Assembly: GCA_021158865.1 (NCBI GenBank)
Contig: JAGGSX010000008.1
Span: forward strand, 1 to 8,814
DNA: 8,814 bases
From: Thermoplasmata archaeon
GTDB lineage: Archaea; Thermoplasmatota; E2; UBA202; JdFR-43
Direction of reading: 5' to 3'
Part shown: one piece after another, positions 1-6,177 of the stretch
How positions within the stretch are numbered: position 1 is the stretch's first letter
How the letters are laid out: every line of letters starts with the position of its first letter
Made by a program: the position numbers and the translations under genes
The notes under the pieces: model-generated
What the model was told of the DNA's origin: nothing
Databases searched by the model: none
What the model saw: the letters and a program-made list of their open reading frames with translations, nothing else

Positions 1-59
1 CATGTTTAGATATGACATGAATTTTAAAAACCTTTCCTCGCTAATGTTTTGACAGTTAA

Positions 60-92
60 TTATATAAACCAAAATGTATATATATTTGGAGG
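60..92 (+). promoter_or_regulatory. TATA box and Shine-Dalgarno site of the propeller gene
   Basis: An archaeal TATA-like element TTATATAA lies at 60-67, and a strong ribosome binding site GGAGG lies at 88-92, six bases before the ATG at 99. A start about 26 bases after the TATA centre would fall near 90 and cut into the ribosome site, so transcription may begin from the alternative AT-rich element around 21-30 (ATTTTAAAAA) instead. The Shine-Dalgarno site firmly fixes the translation start. Confidence 0.5.
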
Positions 93-98
93 CAAAAA

Positions 99-1664
99 AT
101 GAAGAAGAAAATATTGGTAATAGGGTTGGTAGCGTTTGCAATGTTAGCAACAAGCTTTACGCTACCTGGAAAGGCGGTAAATGAAGAAAATGGAATGCAG
201 GCAGTGCCAATAAACGCGAAAGTTTTATATACAATGACTTCCGATGGCGGAAACATTCAGGTGACATCTGGTAATGAAGATGAGCATAATCCATCAGTGG
301 GCACAGATCCAAATGGGGTTTATTACATTGCATATACAAAAGATATAAGTGTTTTTGAAAACGTAATATGCGGAGCATATTCTTCTGATGGAACAACATG
401 GACAAACATGGAATTATTTACAGACATGGAAGGAATAAAATATGGAAATGAATTGGAATTTGACCCATACGCAAATCTTTTGGTCGGTGTTTTTGCAGGA
501 TATACAGCAGGATATAACATTGTTTACACAATTCCAGATGTAACGGACCCGAGCGGATGGAGTGCAGCAGGATTAACTGGCTCTGGCAACACAGAACATA
601 CATATTCCTCATTGATGTTCATGAATCTGGAAGATGGAACAAATGTCGGCGTTATTCCATTTATTTCTGATTCGGGCGGTTATGTCCAGACATGCAACTG
701 GCTTTATTTTACACCATCCCCACTCGATTTCTATGGAGAATATGTATACTATGATGCACAATCTGTTATAGGAGCATATAGCCCAGCAAAGATTATAAGA
801 GGTGCAAGCTGGGGAGATAACAATCATGTATATGGAGTGGTATTTCAGGCAACAAATAGCGATACAGGAAGGGATGGAATAGCAATTAAATGGACAACTT
901 ATGAAGCACAACCAGATATAGAATATGCAGATAATCAATTCTGGATAGAAAGCGACTCTTCTTATGATGCAATAGAGCCCGATATATCTGCAAATGGGAA
1001 TAATATATATGTAGTATATTCTTCTGATAAAGCAGGAAATTATGATGTATACTGCTACTACTCCCATGATGGTGGTGCAAACTGGGAAAGCACTGATATA
1101 ACATCCTCGCAGGCAAATGAAAAGCATCCTGCCATATATTCTAATGGAAATGATGTGTATGTGATATACGTAAACACAGACGAAAAGAATCTTTATTTAG
1201 TTGCATCACATGACGGCGGCGCAACCTGGAGCCAGCCAGAAAAGATAAATGATGTTGATGGAAGTGTTGCGGATATACCAAATACTGCAGACATATCTGG
1301 TGGCAATATAGTATGGACAGATACGAGAAATGGAAATGAGGACATATATTATGCAACATTGCCAGCTCCGAAAATAGTTATTCAGAGTGTATCTGGAGGA
1401 ATTGGTGTTTCCGCAGTAATAGCGAATACAGGAACAAAAGAAGCAAAGGATATTACATGGAGTATTGACATAAGTGGCTCTCTCGTAATACTTGGAAAAC
1501 ATGCAGAAGGAACAATAGATAGCCTTGCTCCAGGAGCACAACAGACAATAAAGAGTGGTTTCCCACTTGGAATTGGTCCCATCACAGTAAACATAAGGGC
1601 TGGAGGGGCATCGAAGACAGTAAACGGCTTTCTACTTGGTCCACTTGTGATTGGCCTGAAATAA
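99..1664 (+). CDS. Secreted Asp-box (BNR/sialidase-fold) beta-propeller protein with C-terminal Ig-like domain
   Basis: A 521-residue exported protein. Residues 1-22 form a signal peptide (Lys-rich start, then a hydrophobic stretch). Three Asp-box motifs of the form SxDGxxW are visible: SSDGTTW (95-101), SHDGGANW (322-329) and SHDGGATW (370-377). Each sits in a sialidase-like blade, with alternating YVVYSSD or IVWTDTRNGNEDIYYA strands up to about 421. Residues 425-507 resemble a CARDB-like Ig domain (VIANTGTKEAKDITW, then a LAPGAQQTIK turn). The chain ends in a short hydrophobic tail, GFLLGPLVIGLK. Asp-box propellers include sialidases and many non-enzymatic binding proteins. I do not see the sialidase Arg triad or FRIP motif, so glycan cleavage cannot be claimed; a role in binding extracellular polymer or at the cell surface is an inference. 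It is followed by a T-rich terminator and stands alone as a transcription unit. Confidence 0.85.
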   Translation: MKKKILVIGLVAFAMLATSFTLPGKAVNEENGMQAVPINAKVLYTMTSDGGNIQVTSGNEDEHNPSVGTDPNGVYYIAYTKDISVFENVICGAYSSDGTTWTNMELFTDMEGIKYGNELEFDPYANLLVGVFAGYTAGYNIVYTIPDVTDPSGWSAAGLTGSGNTEHTYSSLMFMNLEDGTNVGVIPFISDSGGYVQTCNWLYFTPSPLDFYGEYVYYDAQSVIGAYSPAKIIRGASWGDNNHVYGVVFQATNSDTGRDGIAIKWTTYEAQPDIEYADNQFWIESDSSYDAIEPDISANGNNIYVVYSSDKAGNYDVYCYYSHDGGANWESTDITSSQANEKHPAIYSNGNDVYVIYVNTDEKNLYLVASHDGGATWSQPEKINDVDGSVADIPNTADISGGNIVWTDTRNGNEDIYYATLPAPKIVIQSVSGGIGVSAVIANTGTKEAKDITWSIDISGSLVILGKHAEGTIDSLAPGAQQTIKSGFPLGIGPITVNIRAGGASKTVNGFLLGPLVIGLK

Positions 1665-1666
1665 TC

Positions 1667-1690
1667 TTTTCCCCTTTATTTTTTAAATTT
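1667..1690 (+). terminator. T-rich archaeal terminator after the propeller gene
   Basis: Immediately after the stop codon the coding strand carries pyrimidine runs CTTTTCCCC, TTTATTTTTT and AAATTT with no hairpin. This is the usual form of an intrinsic terminator in archaea, and it separates the propeller gene from the tRNA promoter. Confidence 0.5.
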
Positions 1691-1711
1691 GTTAATTTTC
1701 TGAGGACACAT

Positions 1712-1726
1712 AAAAAATTTAAATGG
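1712..1726 (+). promoter_or_regulatory. TATA/BRE element of the tRNA-Trp gene
   Basis: The stretch AAAAAATTTAAATGG holds a TATA-like TTTAAAT at 1718-1724 preceded by an A-rich BRE-like block. Its centre is about 26 bases before the first base of the tRNA at 1746, the standard archaeal promoter distance. Confidence 0.55.
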
Positions 1727-1745
1727 GTTGTAGTATTACCGTTGT

Positions 1746-1887
1746 GGGAGCATGGTGTAGCCAGGGATCATAGCGGGCTCCAGTTATGGGGATGATTAAA
1801 AGAGGGTCATCTGAATTGTGAGGAGTAACTGGAGCGATGACCCATAGAAGAGACCCGCTGATCTGGGTTCAAATCCCAGTGCTCCCA
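1746..1887 (+). tRNA. trnW: tRNA-Trp (anticodon CCA), split by an intron
   Basis: The exons are 1746-1783 and 1853-1887, giving a 73-nt mature tRNA. The acceptor stem GGGAGCA (1746-1752) pairs perfectly with TGCTCCC (1880-1886), the discriminator is A1887, and no CCA is encoded. The D stem is weak (G10-U25, U11-A24, G12-C23). The anticodon stem GCGGG (1773-1777) pairs with CCCGC (1854-1858), and the anticodon CCA occupies 1780-1782 after U33. The T arm is CTGGG (1863-1867), loop TTCAAAT, CCCAG (1875-1879). The intron sits after position 37, the standard archaeal site. A bulge-helix-bulge is visible: 3-nt bulges 1782-1784 and 1851-1853 flank a 4-bp central helix, 1778-1781 with 1847-1850, that has one C-A mismatch. 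Cleavage between the second and third base of each bulge gives exactly the exon ends stated. Confidence 0.95.
1784..1852 (+). ncRNA. Intronic box C/D guide RNA in tRNA-Trp, predicted to direct 2'-O-methylation of C34 and C39
   Basis: The 69-nt intron has all parts of an archaeal C/D guide: box C AUGAUUA (1792-1798, one change from RUGAUGA), box D' CUGA (1811-1814), box C' GUGAGGA (1818-1824, one change) and box D AUGA (1837-1840, C to A). A perfect 6-bp stem, 1785-1790 with 1841-1846, closes the C/D kink-turn. The guide before box D, UAACUGGAG (1826-1834), is complementary to CUCCAGUUA (1778-1786); the fifth base before the box, G1832, pairs with C1780, which is C34. The guide before D', GGGUC (1804-1808), pairs with GACCC (1852-1856); its fifth base, G1806, pairs with C1854, position 39. 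Haloferax tRNA-Trp introns guide methylation at 34 and 39 in the same manner, so the role is well founded. C39 replaces U39 here. The imperfect box C and box D are the weak points. Confidence 0.85.
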
Positions 1888-1908
1888 TTAAAATATAGAG
1901 GGATTAAA

Positions 1909-2109
1909 ATGAAAATAGAATTAAAATTAAATGCTGGGATGATATTATCCATGCTTGTATTAGTGCTTGGAATAATATTTTACATTGCATGGGGATTGCA
2001 ATACCACGTATGGGCAGACATAGGAATATATTCAATAACGGCAGTTATGGTAAGCCTTGGAATTCTTGGAAGTATGGCAAGTATAATAAAAACAGATGAA
2101 AAGAGCTAA
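1909..2109 (+). CDS. Small two-helix membrane protein, unknown function
   Basis: A 66-residue protein. The ATG at 1909 is chosen because GAGGG at 1898-1902 lies six bases upstream and because the frame upstream runs into tRNA sequence. Residues 10-30 and about 38-60 are hydrophobic helices, joined by a short loop containing GLQYHVWAD, with a charged end (KTDEKS). There is no cysteine and no recognisable motif. The start lies 21 bases after the tRNA, with neither a T-rich terminator nor a clear TATA box between, so it may be co-transcribed with tRNA-Trp and released by 3' processing of the tRNA. I do not recognise a family; it resembles the small integral membrane proteins common in archaea. 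Confidence 0.7.
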   Translation: MKIELKLNAGMILSMLVLVLGIIFYIAWGLQYHVWADIGIYSITAVMVSLGILGSMASIIKTDEKS

Positions 2110-2116
2110 TCATCCT

Positions 2117-2130
2117 AAAATTTATTTATG
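2117..2130 (+). promoter_or_regulatory. Promoter of the Ntn-hydrolase gene, probable leaderless transcript
   Basis: The A+T element AAAATTTATTTATG is centred about 27 bases before the ATG at 2151. No Shine-Dalgarno sequence is present between it and the ATG. This spacing places the transcription start at or next to the initiation codon, the leaderless arrangement common in archaea. Confidence 0.5.
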
Positions 2131-2150
2131 CATAAAAATTGTAAGTTAGT

Positions 2151-3602
2151 ATGAAATTTAAAATGGTTGCAGCTATCATAATTTTAATTTTATTCACAAA
2201 TGTAGCAAACCCTTTTTTTATTATAAAAAACGAAAAGAGCGATATAGTAAAGCAATATGATGCACCAATTCGGAGAGAGTGTAAAAATATAATGGCAATT
2301 GGCAATGCAACATCTGGAAACTATACTCTTTTATTGAAAGTGAGAGACCCAGCAAGACAGGGCTATCAAGTTTTATGTTCTATTCCGAAAGGCTATGAAT
2401 ACAATTATCATCGCCCATGGACGGGACTGAAGATACATTTTAGAGTGAGTCATAAATTTATTGGAACAACTACAAAAGGAGATGAACCGCCAAATATAAC
2501 AAAGCCAGGAATGCTTTTAAGTGACGCCGGCCTTGCCTTTAGCGACGCCGATACTCTATACTATCTTGTCAATCCCACAAGACATGCATGGGATGATTTT
2601 GATTGGATGAGATATGCTGCGCAATCTGCTGATAATATTGAAGAAGCCGTTTCAATGCTTGAAGATGTTGTAACAAAAATGCATGCTTCTTCTGTAGCGG
2701 AAAACATATTTGTAGCTGAGGCAAATAAAGGAGCTATTATTGAGGGAGATGCCTTCAATTTTAAAGTAAGATATATTAAAAATGGTGTTGAAATTCAATC
2801 AAATTACCCAAAAATGTTATGGAAAGAGCATATTATTTATCCTCTTTTTGTTGCCTCCAATTTTAACTCAAAATTTACAGGATGGATTAGAGCTGGGCAA
2901 AAAATTAATTTGGGCTCAATAACTGGAATATATATTACCGCCATTAATAATAATTCCATTATTGCAAGAATGTATCCATTTGGATTGTGGGAAGGAATTC
3001 ATTTAGGAGAAGGAAAGCCCATCGGGAATTTCTGGATTGAATTAAAAGATATAAAAAATAATGAAGCCAAAATTTTCGTTTGTTATAAATATTTTATGTG
3101 GGAAGAAAAATTGAAAGAAATTGTAATGAAAAGATATGGAAATATTGACTTAAAAGATATGATAAATTGGTCACGTATTCATAGTGCTGATTTAGGCGGA
3201 TTAAGAGGAATTTGTCAGGGGGGATACGAAGCCGCCACCATATATAAAATTTCTTCCAAGTATGCCAATTTGTTAAGCAGTTTATGGTTTGCTGCCGACC
3301 AATGCTCTTCTATATTCATTCCTGTGCATATATGTGATGTTGATATATACGATGCCTACGAAAATGGAGAAGCTTCAGAAATTGCTTTAAAATTATTGCA
3401 AAAATATGGTCATGGAAATTTAACAAATTTGTGTGAAAAAGTGGAAGATGACATTATTTCTGAGACAATGAAAGCAGAAGAAAAAGCAGAACAACTTATT
3501 GAGAACGGAAGCAAGGAGGAAGCAATTACCCTTCTTACATTATCGGATATAAAGATGCAGATGAATGCAATAGCAATAGAAAAAACATGGCTTGGTAAAT
3601 AA
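2151..3602 (+). CDS. Secreted Ntn-hydrolase of the peptidase C69 / C45 acyltransferase type
   Basis: A 483-residue protein with an N-terminal hydrophobic segment (5-25) acting as signal peptide or anchor. Cys44 is the candidate N-terminal nucleophile freed by self-cleavage. The stretch after it follows the family pattern C-x6-G-x-A-T-x-x-G with a downstream K-x-R-D: CKNIMAIGNATSGNYTLLLK, then VRD ending at 66. Other family-like parts are GMLLSDAGLAFSDADT (120-135), a helix with EEAVSMLEDVV (164-174), an NIFVAEANKGAIIEGD strand pair (185-200), and a C-terminal core SLWFAADQCSSIFIPVHI (377-394) resembling the C69 'W-x-A-x-G-x-P-x-x-S-x-F-x-P' region. C69 members are dipeptidases and C45 relatives are amide hydrolases or acyltransferases; substrate cannot be told. 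The total length fits C69. The C-terminal 50 residues are a charged helix. A second in-frame ATG (residue 5) is a less likely start. The stop codon abuts that of the convergent carbonic-anhydrase-like gene. Confidence 0.72.
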   Translation: MKFKMVAAIIILILFTNVANPFFIIKNEKSDIVKQYDAPIRRECKNIMAIGNATSGNYTLLLKVRDPARQGYQVLCSIPKGYEYNYHRPWTGLKIHFRVSHKFIGTTTKGDEPPNITKPGMLLSDAGLAFSDADTLYYLVNPTRHAWDDFDWMRYAAQSADNIEEAVSMLEDVVTKMHASSVAENIFVAEANKGAIIEGDAFNFKVRYIKNGVEIQSNYPKMLWKEHIIYPLFVASNFNSKFTGWIRAGQKINLGSITGIYITAINNNSIIARMYPFGLWEGIHLGEGKPIGNFWIELKDIKNNEAKIFVCYKYFMWEEKLKEIVMKRYGNIDLKDMINWSRIHSADLGGLRGICQGGYEAATIYKISSKYANLLSSLWFAADQCSSIFIPVHICDVDIYDAYENGEASEIALKLLQKYGHGNLTNLCEKVEDDIISETMKAEEKAEQLIENGSKEEAITLLTLSDIKMQMNAIAIEKTWLGK

Positions 3603-4091
3603 CTACACCGATAAATATTTTGCATTTTCTCTAATTTCTTTCAGGGTTTCCTTTATTTTCTCCTTTTCTTCTTTTTTCACTTCTCTTATCCTTCTTGCAG
3701 GAATGCCAGCAATAAAAGAATTTTTATCAAAATTTTTGGTTACAACAGAGCCAGCGGCAACAATGCTATTGTCACCAATGCTGACTTCTAAAACGATTGC
3801 TCCTATGCCAATCAAAACATTTTTTCCTATTTTGCTTCCATGCAGGATGGCTGCATGAGAAATTATACTCCCTTCCTCAACAACAACTTTTTTATGGGCT
3901 TCTATGAATGCCCTATCCATTATTGCCACATTTTTTTCTATTACAACAGCATTTTTCCCTCCCCTTATCATAGCACAAGGCCATATAGAAGCTAAATCAT
4001 GAACGATGACATTTCCTATAATTACAGCTAATTCATCCACAATTGCTTTATCACTTATACATGGCTTCCATTTATTAAATGACCTTATCAT
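3603..4091 (-). CDS. Gamma-carbonic-anhydrase-like hexapeptide-repeat protein
   Basis: A 162-residue left-handed beta-helix protein: repeats of [IV]-x-x-x-x run from about 13 to 130, with IGNVIVHDLASIWPCAMIRG (25-44) matching the family opening. It ends in a Lys/Glu-rich helix (135-160) typical of gamma-class proteins. His79 and His84 (SHAAILHG) match the zinc-binding HxxxxH pair. The third ligand is uncertain: the usual His position is filled by Glu64, and His66 lies two residues later. Arg43 is kept, but the usual RGD is RGG, and the Gln of the common IQDG stretch is Met58 (IMDR). Carbonic anhydrase activity is therefore doubtful; a structural or transferase role is possible. The start overlaps the end of sucD by 17 bases, and a stop lies just upstream in frame, so it is the third gene of the sucCD operon and presumably translationally coupled. 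Confidence 0.82.
   Translation of the reverse strand: MIRSFNKWKPCISDKAIVDELAVIIGNVIVHDLASIWPCAMIRGGKNAVVIEKNVAIMDRAFIEAHKKVVVEEGSIISHAAILHGSKIGKNVLIGIGAIVLEVSIGDNSIVAAGSVVTKNFDKNSFIAGIPARRIREVKKEEKEKIKETLKEIRENAKYLSV
3647..3677 (+). terminator. T-rich tract in the antisense of a convergent gene, candidate terminator of the Ntn-hydrolase gene
   Basis: There is no spacer after the Ntn-hydrolase stop at 3602, so its transcript must end inside the opposing gene. The plus strand here is almost all T and C (TTTATTTTC, TTTTCTTCTTTTTT) because the opposing gene encodes a Lys/Glu-rich tail. It may act as the terminator; this is inferred from composition only. Confidence 0.35.
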
Positions 4092-4944
4092 CTCTTATCA
4101 ATCTTGCAATATCTATAGGAAATTTTGCAATTTTCGCTCCCGCTTTTTTCAATGCTTCCATCTTTGATTTTGCATCTCCCTTCCCGCCCATTATTATTGC
4201 GCCTGCATGCCCCATTCGCCTGCCTGGAGGCGCCGTCCTGCCTGCAATGTATGCATATACTGGTTTGCTGATGTGTCTTTCAATATATTCTGCTGCATCT
4301 TCTTCTGCTGTTCCTCCAATCTCTCCTATTAATACTATGGCATCTGTTTCGTTGTCTTCTTCAAATTCTTTCAATGCATCTATGAAAGTTGAGCCAGTTA
4401 TCGGGTCTCCTCCCAAGCCAATGCATGTTGATTGCCCCAAGCCAAAGCTTGTTAAAGATGCAACAATTTCATAAGTAAGGGTGCCAGAACGGGATGCTAT
4501 GCCTATTCTCCCTTCCTTAAATATTTGATTTGGAAATATTCCAATTTTTGATTTGCCCGGAGATGCAATTCCTGGACAATTTGGTCCTATGATACGAGCT
4601 TTTTTATAAATTCCATAATGGACAAATTGCATTGCATCATGGAAAGGTATATTCTCTGTTATGACAACAATTGTTTTAATTCCTGCATCCAGGGCTTCAA
4701 TGACAGCATCTTTAGCAAAAGGAGCAGGGACAAAAATTATGCTTGCATTTGGTTCCATTTCCATTGCATCTTCAACGCTATTATAAACTGGCACTCCATG
4801 AACAACCATGCCTTCTTTACCAGGTGTAACGCCAGCAACAATTTTTGTTCCAAATTCTTTCATTGCTTTTGTATGAAACTGCCCTTGATGTCCTGTAATG
4901 CCCTGCACAAGCAATCTTATATTTTTATCAACCCATATCGCCAT
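4075..4944 (-). CDS. sucD: Succinyl-CoA ligase, alpha subunit
   Basis: A 289-residue subunit, the same length as the usual family. It pairs with SucC to convert succinyl-CoA, phosphate and nucleoside diphosphate to succinate, CoA and the triphosphate. The CoA-binding Rossmann domain fills the first half: VQGITGHQGQFHTKAM (13-28), PGKEG (41-45) and GPNCPGIASPGKSKIG (120-135). The ligase half starts at SRSGTLTYE (151-159) and includes GLGGDP (176-181). The phosphorylated histidine is His246 in RRMGHAGAIIMGGKGDA (242-258), the same number as in the E. coli enzyme. Its ATG directly follows the sucC stop (TAAATG). The ribosome site GGGTGA at 4954-4949, inside the sucC end, is four bases upstream. 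Whether ADP or GDP is used is set by SucC and cannot be read here. Confidence 0.96.
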   Translation of the reverse strand: MAIWVDKNIRLLVQGITGHQGQFHTKAMKEFGTKIVAGVTPGKEGMVVHGVPVYNSVEDAMEMEPNASIIFVPAPFAKDAVIEALDAGIKTIVVITENIPFHDAMQFVHYGIYKKARIIGPNCPGIASPGKSKIGIFPNQIFKEGRIGIASRSGTLTYEIVASLTSFGLGQSTCIGLGGDPITGSTFIDALKEFEEDNETDAIVLIGEIGGTAEEDAAEYIERHISKPVYAYIAGRTAPPGRRMGHAGAIIMGGKGDAKSKMEALKKAGAKIAKFPIDIARLIRDDKVI

Positions 4945-6009
4945 TTAATCACCCAATTCAGCTGCTTTTTTTGCAACCTCTTCAAATGAATCAACTGCAA
5001 TTACATAATCTTTGAGCATGTCCCTTGCAATATCTTCATTCACTCCCTTTATTCTTGCTACAATTGTGGGAGTTTCATTTTTTTTCATAAATTCAATTAT
5101 GCCGTTGGCTACAGTATCGCATTTTGTTATCCCTCCAAACAAATTAATTAAAATAACCTTTGGCTTTGCTTTTACAATCAATTCTAAAGCCTGCTTAACT
5201 TTTTCAGGGTTATCTGTTCCACCTAAGTCAAGAAATGTTCCCCCTCTACCATTAAATTCATTCAATGCATCTAAAGTAGCCATCGTCAAGCCGGCGCCAT
5301 TTGCTATGACGCCAATATTTCCATTTAGCTGGACAAAAGAAATATTTTTTTCTCTCGCCTCTTTTTCAAGAGGAGTTAATTCAGAAGTTTCTTTTGGCAA
5401 TTCAGGGTGGCGATATAAAGAATTGTTATCTACAATAATTTTTGAATCTAAGGCAATAATATTTCCTTTTGAAACAGCCATAGGGTTTATCTCTGCTAAC
5501 TCGCAATCATTTTCCACAAAAATTTTGAATAGTTTTGATGCTATATTGCGGGCTTCTTTTGGCAAGCACCGTAGATGATATGGTTGTAAGCCAATCATGG
5601 GGTTTACATAAATTTTTTTAACTTTCTCAGCCATTTCTTCTATATCTACACCTCCTTCAGATGAAAACATCATAAGGTATTGCCTGCTGCTTCTGTCAAG
5701 AAAAAAACTCAGATAATATTCTTTTTCGATTTTAATTTTTTCTTCCACCAGTATTTTTCTTGCTCTTTCTCCTTTTATTTCCATTTGCATTATTTCATCA
5801 AAATTTTTTTCTGCTTCTTGCATACTATTTGCAAATTTTATTCCTCCAGATTTTCCTCTACCTCCAACCAATACCTGAGCTTTCATAATCCATGGAAACG
5901 GCATGTCAATTTTTTTAATTTCATCTTTTTTTTCAATAAGAAAGCTTTTTGGCACATTTATTCCATATTTTCTGAAAATTTCTTTTCCCTGATATTCGAA
6001 CAGTTTCAT
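4945..6009 (-). CDS. sucC: Succinyl-CoA ligase, beta subunit (ATP-grasp)
   Basis: A 354-residue subunit that binds nucleotide and succinate. The start chosen is the ATG whose product begins MKLFEYQGKEIF, the near-invariant SucC opening; a longer frame reaching 6063 adds 18 basic residues unlike any family member. The ATP-grasp part shows KAQVLVGGRGKSGG (43-56), the strand ILVEEKI (86-92), and YLSFFLDRSSRQYLMMFSSE (99-118). Metal ligands are predicted in AEINPMAV (172-179, Asn175) and LDSK (187-190, Asp188). The succinate-binding half has LNGNIGVIANGAGLTMATLD (228-247), the LDLGG segment (260-264) and INLFGGITKCD (288-298). It is about 30 residues shorter than the 388-residue E. coli protein, mainly in the linker near 130-150, which is usual for compact archaeal forms. 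It is the first gene of the sucC-sucD-carbonic-anhydrase-like operon. Confidence 0.95.
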   Translation of the reverse strand: MKLFEYQGKEIFRKYGINVPKSFLIEKKDEIKKIDMPFPWIMKAQVLVGGRGKSGGIKFANSMQEAEKNFDEIMQMEIKGERARKILVEEKIKIEKEYYLSFFLDRSSRQYLMMFSSEGGVDIEEMAEKVKKIYVNPMIGLQPYHLRCLPKEARNIASKLFKIFVENDCELAEINPMAVSKGNIIALDSKIIVDNNSLYRHPELPKETSELTPLEKEAREKNISFVQLNGNIGVIANGAGLTMATLDALNEFNGRGGTFLDLGGTDNPEKVKQALELIVKAKPKVILINLFGGITKCDTVANGIIEFMKKNETPTIVARIKGVNEDIARDMLKDYVIAVDSFEEVAKKAAELGD

Positions 6010-6027
6010 GATGATATATCTTTTCCT

Positions 6028-6035
6028 TTTTATAA
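6028..6035 (-). promoter_or_regulatory. Probable TATA box of the sucCD operon
   Basis: On the minus strand TTATAAAA lies 19-26 bases upstream of the sucC ATG. This is about five bases closer than ideal for a leaderless start, so transcription may begin just inside the presumed start or from a weaker upstream element. No strong Shine-Dalgarno site is seen; GGA lies about 14 bases before the ATG. The 168 bases between sucC and the protease relic serve as a shared divergent promoter region. Confidence 0.35.
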
Positions 6036-6137
6036 CTTTGCGTAGTCTGTAAAGTAAGCACAAGTCGGTAACATTTCTAAATCAATTTCCTATCCTTTAT
6101 CAGAGGGATGGGAAAGAACAATTTTGCTTGGCAAAAA

Positions 6138-6147
6138 TTATATAAAA
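6138..6147 (+). promoter_or_regulatory. TATA box of the protease pseudogene
   Basis: TTATATAAAA is centred about 36 bases before the ATG at 6178, which predicts a start near 6168 and a leader of about ten bases. The promoter looks intact although the gene behind it is broken. Confidence 0.5.
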
Positions 6148-6177
6148 AAAACAAAGTATTACAATATTATCGATAGA

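Noticed and set aside
609..1127. 172-codon open frame antisense to the propeller gene
   Set aside because: Its composition is Cys/Ile/Tyr-rich and arises from the reverse complement of a real coding frame with Asp-box motifs. No domain or start signal is seen.
1837..1908. Longer N-terminus (24 extra residues) for the small membrane protein
   Set aside because: These codons lie in the tRNA intron and 3' exon, and a Shine-Dalgarno site sits right before the ATG at 1909.
5012..5578. 188-codon plus-strand frame inside sucC
   Set aside because: It is a shadow of the strongly supported sucC frame.
6010..6063. 18-residue N-terminal extension of SucC
   Set aside because: The extension is basic and unlike the family, which starts at MKLFEYQGKE; it also crosses the likely TATA box.
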